Of a DNA stretch of 64,000 bases, positions 57,960-64,000 are shown one piece after another. The position numbers and the translations under genes are program-made. The notes under the pieces are model-generated. The model did not search any database, was not told the DNA's origin, and saw nothing but the letters and a program-made list of their open reading frames with translations. Numbering within the stretch: position 1 is the stretch's first letter; every line of letters begins with the position of its first letter. Source of the DNA: CAUZIZ01 sp965218775 (GTDB lineage Bacteria; Acidobacteriota; UBA6911; RPQK01; JAJDTT01); contig CBDCLS010000006.1 in the NCBI GenBank assembly GCA_965218775.1, forward strand, positions 1,488,001 through 1,552,000, given 5' to 3'.

Positions 57960-59658
57960 TTCCCATCCCAAGGACTTTAAATAGCTGAAAATGAAGGAGT
58001 AAGGTGGGGATGTGGCCTCCCTTTTTTGTCAGACCTCTTTGTTAATCTTTTGGTGCGAACAAATTGAAAACAAAGAAGTTAACTCGAAAAAGGAGGCCCA
58101 ACGTTGCGCCAGAAAACGGAAGAACGACTCCCCCTTTGCCACATTTTCCCCGACCACCAAATGGCCCGGGAACTGGAAAAGATCTCCGAGATCCTGGACC
58201 ACAATCCCCGGATCTCGGCCTTAGTTTTACAGGATCTATGTGACACTTCCAATCCGCAGAAAGGCGCCAGCGGACTCAGTGCCGAGTTTGTCCTACGAGC
58301 GACCCTCGTCAAACAGCTGCACGGCTTCAGCTACGAGCAGCTGGCCTTTCACCTACTCGACTCCCAGAGCTTCCGCAGTTTTGTGCGTCACCCCCTGGGC
58401 TGGATGCCGAATAGGTCCACCCTGCAGCGCAATATCTCGAAGATCTCTGAAGCCAGCTGGAAAGAGATCAATACCGTCTTGGTGGGCTGGGCCGCTCAGA
58501 AGGGACTGGAAAAGGGCCAGCGCATCCGCCTCGATTCGACCGCCGTCGAGAGCGACATTCATCATCCGACCGACAGTGCCCTGCTCGACGATGCGGTGCG
58601 CACGGTGAGCCGGCTTCTGGGACAGCTCAAGGAGCGACAAGGCGCGCTCGAAGCCGAAGGCCAGGCGTCGACGGCGGTGGTCTTTACCAACCACAGCCGA
58701 CGAGCCAAGCGGCGGGCTTTTCAGATCGCCAACGGCCGAGGAGCCAAACGCCAGCGCGCCTATCGCGATCTGTTGAAGGTCGCCCGCAAAACCTACGGCT
58801 ACGGCCTCACGGCCTTGCAAGCCGATTTGCCGGCCGCCGACCTGCTGACCGTGGCGCTGCTGGTCTCCTTGGAGCATTACCTGAAGCTGATGGCCCGGGT
58901 CATCGATCAAACGGAGCGACGCGTCCTGCGCGGCGAGACCGTGCCCGCCGCCGAGAAGGTCTTTTCGATTTTTGAAGAGCATACGGACATCATCAAAAAA
59001 GGCCAGCGCGAACCGACCTATGGGCACAAGATCTTTCTGACCGGCGGTCGCTCGTCGCTGATCTTGAACTGTGAAGTCCTGGCTGGAAACCCGGCCGATG
59101 TGGGTCAGCTCCAACCCTTGCTCGGAGCCCATCGAGAGGTCTACGGTCGCTATCCGCGTCAGATGGCGGCGGACCGGGGCTTTTACAGCCAAGCCAATTT
59201 GACCTGGGCCAAAGGGGAGGGCATCCAGGATGCCGCCTTTGATCGCAAGGGAAGTCTGCCGATCAGCGAGATGGTGCGCTCCAGCTGGCTTTACAAACAG
59301 TTGAGACGTTTTCGCGCCGGCATTGAGGGTTGTATCTCGTGGCTCAAGCGCGTCTTCGGGCTGGACCGCTGCACCTGGAAAGGCTGGGAGCACTTCCAGC
59401 AGTACGTGCAGGCTTCCGTGGTCAGCTACAACCTGCTCGTTCTGGCCCGTTTGCTTCCCTGAGACCGTTGCAGCCTCTTGGAACCCAAAACGCTCGGAGC
59501 TGCGGCCGCAGTGTCTGCAAAATCCAGCTCCGTCATCCTCCTGCTGGCGAAAAAGGGTCCACCGAGCACAAAGTGGTCTTTGCCCGCTGCCTATGGTATA
59601 TTAAGTATCTTAGAATCAGCTAATTAACAAAGCTTAAAAGTCAATTCTGGGATGGGAA
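57959..59658 (+). mobile_element. Insertion sequence (ISNCY/IS1182-like), 7-bp target duplication
   Basis: About 1700 bp. Inverted ends are TTCCCATCCCA... (57960) and ...TGGGATGGGAA (59658). CTAGCTA flanks both sides (57952-57958 and 59659-59665); the palindromic target makes the exact border uncertain by a few bases. One transposase gene. The interrupted gene is otherwise intact, so insertion is recent. Confidence 0.82.
58104..59462 (+). CDS. Transposase of the ISNCY/IS1182-like element
   Basis: 452 aa from TTG 58104 with AAGGAGG 8 bases upstream. DDE signals: RIRLDSTAVESDIHHPTDSALLDDAVRT (first Asp), MAADRGFYSQANL (second Asp), AGIEGCISWLKRVFGLDRC (Glu). DSTxVExxIHxPTDS is typical of ISNCY transposases (ISDol1 type), though related patterns occur in IS1182. 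Looks complete. Confidence 0.88.
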   Translation: MRQKTEERLPLCHIFPDHQMARELEKISEILDHNPRISALVLQDLCDTSNPQKGASGLSAEFVLRATLVKQLHGFSYEQLAFHLLDSQSFRSFVRHPLGWMPNRSTLQRNISKISEASWKEINTVLVGWAAQKGLEKGQRIRLDSTAVESDIHHPTDSALLDDAVRTVSRLLGQLKERQGALEAEGQASTAVVFTNHSRRAKRRAFQIANGRGAKRQRAYRDLLKVARKTYGYGLTALQADLPAADLLTVALLVSLEHYLKLMARVIDQTERRVLRGETVPAAEKVFSIFEEHTDIIKKGQREPTYGHKIFLTGGRSSLILNCEVLAGNPADVGQLQPLLGAHREVYGRYPRQMAADRGFYSQANLTWAKGEGIQDAAFDRKGSLPISEMVRSSWLYKQLRRFRAGIEGCISWLKRVFGLDRCTWKGWEHFQQYVQASVVSYNLLVLARLLP

Positions 59659-60824
59659 CTAGCTACGGGTTCCTGCAGATTCCCAGTGGAATCCTGAGCG
59701 ATCTGGTCGGGCCCCATCTCTTTCTGGGGGTCATCATCCTTCTCTGGTCCCTTGCGCTTCCCGACCACGCGGCGGTGACTGGGTTCTATTCGCTGGCCGG
59801 TGTCCGCCTGATTTTCGGTGCGGCTCAGGCGGGATGTTATCCCAACCTGGCAAAGGTGACTCAAGTCTGGTTTCCCCGATCCAGTCGCACCATCGTCCAG
59901 GGTTGGGTGGCAACCTTCTTCGGGCGAGGTGGAGGAGCCCTCTCGCCGATCCTCTTCGGATCCCTCCTGATCGGGTACTTTGGGTTTTCCTGGCAGGCTG
60001 CCCTGATGGTGATGGGTGCACTTGGAATCTGTTTCGGAATCACGTTTCTTCTGCTCTTTAGAAACTCACCCGATGTTGATCCACGGACGAATCAGGCGGA
60101 GCGGGACCTCATCCATTCGGACGCCGCTCCTGTTTCCAACGATGCGGCATCGATTCTACCCTGGCGCCGAGTATTGAAAAGCCCCGTCATGCGCTTCTTT
60201 GTGCTTCAGCAGATCATGAGCGCAGGCGCGGATGGGATCTATGGCTCCTTCATGGGAGACTACTTTCTGAATGCCAAAGGCATTGAAATGGTCAAGGCAG
60301 GGCTCCTGGTCAGCCTGCCACTTTGGGGTGGTGCCATTGGTGGAATGGTGGGCGGCTACTGCAACGACTGGATGATCCGGCGTACGGGAAGTCGCCGATG
60401 GAGCCGCAGTACCATCGGTTTCCTGGGCAAGTTCCTGGCCTGCATTCTGATGCTGGTCACGATCCAGCAGGAGAGTGCCGTGGCCGCGGGACTGGCCCTG
60501 TTCGTGGTCAAGTTCTTCACCGATTGGAGCCAGCCAACGGTATGGGGTACCTGCACCGACCTGGGGGGGAGATATTCCGCCACCGTTTTCGGAATCATCA
60601 ATACCACCGGCAGTATCGGTGGCATTCTGTCACCGGTTATGTTCGGAATGATCTTGGACTACAATACTGGGGAGCAGATCATCGATGGGGTGACACGCTC
60701 GGTCACCAACTACAATCCACTGTTTCTCACAGTGGCGGGTATGTATCTGATTAGCGCTTTGATGTGGCTGTTCATCGATTGCACCAAGTCCCTTGAAGGT
60801 GACCCTGAGTGGCAAAATAGTTGA
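59652..60824 (+). pseudogene. MFS transporter, 3' part
   Basis: 390 codons from an ATG within the IS end. Eleven further membrane helices; GFLQIPSGILSDLVG, RLIFGAAQAGCYPNLAKVTQVWFPRSSRT and GTCTDLGGRYSATVFGIINTTGSIGG are typical of ACS-family (hexuronate/phthalate-type) transporters. It lacks helix 1, so function is doubtful. Next to a galactonate-dehydratase-like gene, suggesting the ancestral substrate was a sugar acid. Confidence 0.85.
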
Positions 60825-60870
60825 ATCGAGGGGCATTTAACTTGATGTTTTTAAGAGGGATTATCGGATC

Positions 60871-62013
60871 ATGAAGATTATCGACATACAGACCTTTGGT
60901 GTGAATCTGGGCGGAGGGAACCACATTTTCGTCAAGCTGCTGACCGACGAGCACCTGCACGGTATCGGCGAGGCCTATCGAGTGGGACCCGATAAGGCGG
61001 TCGAGGAAACAGTTCTCTACTTCAAGGAATGGTTGATCGGTCAAGATCCCACTCGAATCGAACACCTCTGGGGGCTTATGTACAACGGTTCCAGATTTCC
61101 GGGTGGATCGATTGTGAACGCCGCCATCAGCGCTATCGAGATCGCTTGCTGGGACGTCAAGGGAAAGAAGTTGGGTGTGCCGGTCTACGAGCTGATCGGA
61201 GGGCGCTGTCGCGATAAGGTTCGAGTCTATCGAGGCATCAGCGGTGCGACTCCTCAGGAGATCGCCGACGATGCGAAGCGGGCGGCTCAGGAAGAAGGGT
61301 TCACGGCCGTCAAGATGGCTCCCCAGCCGCCTGCTGCGGAGAAGCTTCCCTGGAACCGTGTTCTTCGCGACACCGCCAAGCGGATGGAAGCCGTACGTAA
61401 GGCCGTGGGCGAGGACGTGGATATCGGGCTTGATCCTCACGCGCGCATCTTCGAGCCGGTCCGAGCGCTGCAGATGGCTGCGGCGGTCGAGCCATTTCAA
61501 CCCTTCTTTTTCGAGGAGCCCCTAAGACCTGAGAATATCGAGGCGATGGGAGAGCTGCGCCAGAAAATTGGGATCCCGATCGCCACCGGTGAGATGCTCT
61601 ACACCAAGTACGAGTTTCGTGATGTCATCGCTGCTGGAGCGGCTGACATCCTGCAGCCAGATCTTCTGCTCTGCGGGGGATTGATGGAAACCAAGAAGAT
61701 TGCCGCCATGGCCGAGGCTCACTATCTGACGATCGCTCCCCACAGTCCACTAGGCCCGGTCTCCACAGCGGTCTCGACTCACTTCGCAGCTTCCACCCCC
61801 AATTTCATCGTTCTGGAATACCGTGTCGATAGCCAAGGTCCCATGCGGGATCTGATCCTGGAGCCTCTCAAGTTGGTAGATGGTTACCTTCAGCTTCCCG
61901 AGGAGCCGGGGCTTGGAATCGAGCTCAACGAAAAGGCATTTGGCGGTAATCCCCTAAAGTCCTGGCGACGTCCCCTGGTGGTGGAACCGGATGGCAACAT
62001 CCGCTACCAGTAG
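60871..62013 (+). CDS. Mandelate racemase/enolase-family sugar-acid dehydratase (galactonate-dehydratase-like)
   Basis: 380 aa; AGAGGGATTATCGGATC precedes ATG. Enolase-superfamily barrel: Mg ligands in DIGLDPHARIFEP (Asp), FFFEEPL (Glu) and PIATGEMLYT (Glu); catalytic His in TIAPHSPLGP; AVKMAP takes the place of the KxK motif. The overall pattern, with PDLLLCGGLMETKKIAAMAEA, is closest to D-galactonate dehydratase. Probably removes water from an aldonic acid to a 2-keto-3-deoxy acid, which the HpcH/HpaI-type aldolase could cleave. Cytoplasmic. Confidence 0.88.
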   Translation: MKIIDIQTFGVNLGGGNHIFVKLLTDEHLHGIGEAYRVGPDKAVEETVLYFKEWLIGQDPTRIEHLWGLMYNGSRFPGGSIVNAAISAIEIACWDVKGKKLGVPVYELIGGRCRDKVRVYRGISGATPQEIADDAKRAAQEEGFTAVKMAPQPPAAEKLPWNRVLRDTAKRMEAVRKAVGEDVDIGLDPHARIFEPVRALQMAAAVEPFQPFFFEEPLRPENIEAMGELRQKIGIPIATGEMLYTKYEFRDVIAAGAADILQPDLLLCGGLMETKKIAAMAEAHYLTIAPHSPLGPVSTAVSTHFAASTPNFIVLEYRVDSQGPMRDLILEPLKLVDGYLQLPEEPGLGIELNEKAFGGNPLKSWRRPLVVEPDGNIRYQ

Positions 62014-62020
62014 CTCCGGC

Positions 62021-62158
62021 GCTGGTCCCATTCGAGAACGAAACTTCGGGTCCGGCGTAGCGGTGGCCTCCAGGCCGCCGTCCGAGCCAAAGGCTCAGAA
62101 AAATAGGACTTCGGCCTGGAGGCCAAAGCTACTTCTGCAAATGAAGTTTCAGCTCAGA
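62021..62158. repeat. Palindromic repeat B, copy 4, with flanks
   Basis: Core 62057-62132 (GTAGCGGTGGCCTCCAGGCC ... GGCCTGGAGGCCAAAGCTAC), flanked by CATTCGAGAACGAAACTTCG on the left and GCAAATGAAGTTTCAGCTC on the right. Nearly identical to copy 1. It fills the space between convergent genes, and the right flank supplies the stop codon of the dehydrogenase gene. Confidence 0.88.
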
Positions 62159-63024
62159 GATCCCAAATGCTCAATAACCTGCTCCAAGGTGAGTTCAGAA
62201 TCCAATGTCTCTGGAGTCTCTTCTGCCAACGGACTCTTACCCAAAAAGCGGTACATCTCCGCTGCACCCTGGTGGATAAGGGGGGTAAGATCCTGCTCCT
62301 GAAAAGTTCGAGCGATCTCCTCCATCTCGCCTACCCAACGATGTGCTTTGGGTGGAATCTTCGGCAGAGCTTTCTCCATCCGGGCTAGCCTCTCTGGCTG
62401 ACTCAGGCGAAGTTCTTCTATCAGAGGCTCATAGAGATCGAGCCGCCGGGCCGCGACCAGGATCCCAATCGCCAGAGCCGCGAATCCCTTGCTCAGGCCG
62501 GCGTAGGTCATCTTGAAGCCGGAGGCCTGACCAACCGCGCTTCCCAGGACGCGAACCTCCAGACCATAGGAGGATAGCCTCTCCACTTCGGCTGCATCCG
62601 GACCTGAGATATAGAAGCGGGTGGTGCCGCGCCGGAGTGGTGGCGGACCGATGATCCCTCCATCGACGAAGCGACCGCCGGCCTTGCGAACCAGCTGCTC
62701 GATTCTGAGGGCGGTGGAAGGAGCAATTGCATTGCAGTCTACATAGAGAGTACGGGCACGAGTGATCTGGAGCGCCTGACAAACGGTCGCCGCAGCGTCC
62801 TCGGCCTCCGAAGGAACCAGAATCGAGAGGATCAGATCGACCTCTTGTACTAGCTGCTGATGGTTGTCGACCGGACGCACTCCCGCCGCCTGAGCCAGTC
62901 CACGAGTCCGGGCGCTGCGTCCCTCCAAGCAGGTCAGGACCTCCAGCCCGTGATCCTTGAGAACCATCGCCACTCTGTGTCCCATATCTCCTGGGCTGAG
63001 CAGCCCCACCTTTTTTAAGCTCAT
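62149..63024 (-). CDS. NAD(P)-dependent dehydrogenase, 3-hydroxyisobutyrate-dehydrogenase-like (DUF1932)
   Basis: 291 aa from ATG 63024 (GGAGGTG 4 bases upstream). N-terminal Rossmann VGLLSPGDMGHRVAMVLKDHG (GxxxxG), VDLILSILVPSEA, YVDCNAIAPSTA, GGRFVDGGIIGPPP, then helical FKMTYAGLSKGFAALAIG with catalytic-Lys-type segment (KMTYAGLSKG), the DUF1932 signature. Related enzymes act on beta-hydroxy acids. It converges on the galactonate-dehydratase-like gene across repeat B. The TGA lies inside the repeat word TGAAACTTCATTTGC. Confidence 0.85.
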   Translation of the reverse strand: MSLKKVGLLSPGDMGHRVAMVLKDHGLEVLTCLEGRSARTRGLAQAAGVRPVDNHQQLVQEVDLILSILVPSEAEDAAATVCQALQITRARTLYVDCNAIAPSTALRIEQLVRKAGGRFVDGGIIGPPPLRRGTTRFYISGPDAAEVERLSSYGLEVRVLGSAVGQASGFKMTYAGLSKGFAALAIGILVAARRLDLYEPLIEELRLSQPERLARMEKALPKIPPKAHRWVGEMEEIARTFQEQDLTPLIHQGAAEMYRFLGKSPLAEETPETLDSELTLEQVIEHLGSLS

Positions 63025-63128
63025 TGCACCTCCGCGTTTACACCTGCCGGGCATCTCACTAGTATTTGAGATGAGTGTCCCTGGTTTGTCCGACATTATA
63101 TTGGCCCTGAAGTAGTAATGTGCACACT

Positions 63129-64000
63129 ATGAAAAAGCTAGGCAATCGCACCCTGGCAGGCGGGGAAACGCTCTCAGTAGAATTCTTCGAGCCTACGGAT
63201 CTGGTAGCGCCGGGAGTGGTCGAGGAGATCACCAACTTCGTAATTCAGGTGGAGGACCTGGATTCGTGGACTTCCGTTGCCGAATCTTTCTACCTGAAAT
63301 GGTGTGTGCGAGGCGACTTTGCCGGAACCAGCCTGGATCCCTTCTTCCTGGGCAGGATCGAGGGTGAGATCGTGGGCGATGTGGGTTGCCAGGTGGCCCG
63401 GGACCAGCCCGAGCTGGGGAGCCTGGGTTGGGTTTTCACCAAACCCGCGCAGCGGGGCAAGCGAATCAGCAGCTGCCTGACCGAGTTCGCAGTGCAGTGG
63501 TTTGAGCAGCGCGGCGGTCTCTGCATGCAGTTGGGGACGGCCAACCCGATCGCTCATCATGTCTACGAGAAATATGGGTTTCGCGATTACAACGGCCACG
63601 TGATGCGTCGGCTCAGTGGAGGCAGGGAAGCGGAGGAATTCGACCAATATCTTTTTGACGACTGCGGGATCCCCGAGGTTCGTCGCGCCGACTGGGGAGA
63701 TGCGTCCCGAGTCGCTGCTCTGTATGCCGCGCCTCATCCCTGGCTCATCCAGGATCATCAGGAGGGCCTCTTCTCTCACCCGACCCTGGAAACGAAGCGC
63801 TACTTCTCGATTTTCCCTTCTCTGATGCTGCGAGCGGATCGCGCCGGCGGATCGCTTCACGTGCTGGAGTGCTCCGGCCACCGTCTGGTAGGTGCTGCCG
63901 CCCTGCTTCCCCAGGAAGGTGAATGTCAGGCCCACGTAGGTCGGCTCGATTTTCTGATTCGGCCGAACCATCTGGGGCAAGGGAGGGAACTGCTTCAAAC
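63129..64000 (+). CDS. Tandem GNAT acetyltransferase, 3' end cut by window edge
   Basis: An open frame of 290 codons from ATG 63129 to the window end, divergent from the preceding gene. First GNAT domain: EIVGDVGCQVARDQPELGSL, WVFTKPAQRGKRISSCL (acetyl-CoA loop region), NPIAHHVYEKYGFRDY. Second domain begins after about residue 180: VRRADWGDASRVAALYAAPHP, and near the end ECSGHRLVGAAALLPQEG and IRPNHLGQGRELL. Acceptor unknown. Ribosome site is weak. Confidence 0.82.
   Translation, partial: MKKLGNRTLAGGETLSVEFFEPTDLVAPGVVEEITNFVIQVEDLDSWTSVAESFYLKWCVRGDFAGTSLDPFFLGRIEGEIVGDVGCQVARDQPELGSLGWVFTKPAQRGKRISSCLTEFAVQWFEQRGGLCMQLGTANPIAHHVYEKYGFRDYNGHVMRRLSGGREAEEFDQYLFDDCGIPEVRRADWGDASRVAALYAAPHPWLIQDHQEGLFSHPTLETKRYFSIFPSLMLRADRAGGSLHVLECSGHRLVGAAALLPQEGECQAHVGRLDFLIRPNHLGQGRELLQ

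Noticed and set aside
63174..63998. 274-codon minus-strand frame at the window end
   Set aside because: The plus strand carries an uninterrupted GNAT frame with clear motifs over the same bases.

Overview
This is a 64 kb stretch of a bacterial chromosome with moderately high GC (high-50s percent by eye) and no rRNA, tRNA or CRISPR array that I can recognise. The gene content is DUF6677-type membrane protein, LigD, CehA/McbA metallohydrolase, PQQ propellers with an EF-hand, many secreted lipoproteins, Gfo/Idh oxidoreductase, mandelate-racemase dehydratase, phytanoyl-CoA dioxygenase and sodium/solute symporters. This suggests Acidobacteriota or a related heterotroph specialised on plant, algal or sponge-derived sugars. 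That placement is inference from gene families only. Several genes are broken by single frameshifts or insertions, so this is either a genome rich in decaying genes or an assembly with residual errors.

Layout. 0-2.6 kb: IS4-type transposase tail, an aroE-like gene, a truncated secreted protein and two MITE-like elements. 2.6-6.1 kb: small membrane proteins, VanZ-like protein and a three-domain LigD. 6.3-14.5 kb: YheT-type hydrolase, ExeA-like ATPase with a repetitive acidic tail, secreted beta-propeller hydrolase-like protein, sulfatase-like remnant, sugar epimerase and an AAA ATPase of unknown role. 14.9-16.3 kb: IS481-type element. 16.5-23.8 kb: secreted lipoprotein, then a striking overlapping gene pair (AAA ATPase fused to a Ser/Thr kinase; polytopic membrane protein fused to a similar ATPase) followed by an exported TPR protein. 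24-34.6 kb: CehA-like hydrolase, nucleotide-transporter-like protein, lipoproteins, cupin, DUF488, Gfo/Idh, VapBC pair, a frameshifted glycosidase-like gene and a large lipoprotein. 34.7-49.5 kb: pentaheme cytochrome plus PQQ dehydrogenase, aldolase, two SSS symporters, SDR, phytanoyl-CoA dioxygenase, and a sugar ABC transporter whose ATPase and permease genes are separated by an oppositely oriented PQQ-like gene. 49.6-57.7 kb: MrfA/MrfB-like DNA repair pair, class V aminotransferase, rhomboid protease, a mobile four-helix-bundle element, ftsY and birA. 57.7-64 kb: an MFS transporter cut by an insertion sequence, a galactonate-dehydratase-like enzyme, an NAD(P)-dependent dehydrogenase and a tandem GNAT protein running off the end.

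The metabolic genes fit import and oxidation of sugars and sugar acids: SSS, MFS and ABC transporters bring them in; the PQQ dehydrogenase and cytochrome oxidise in the periplasm; the enolase-family dehydratase, HpcH/HpaI aldolase, SDR and Gfo/Idh enzymes work in the cytoplasm.

The most unusual material is (i) the kinase-ATPase / membrane-ATPase operon at 18.5-22.5 kb and (ii) at least six families of dispersed intergenic repeats. One of these is a palindrome whose stem bases covary between copies. Another is a terminal-inverted-repeat element that carries a four-helix-bundle gene and has a gene-less relative 29 kb away.
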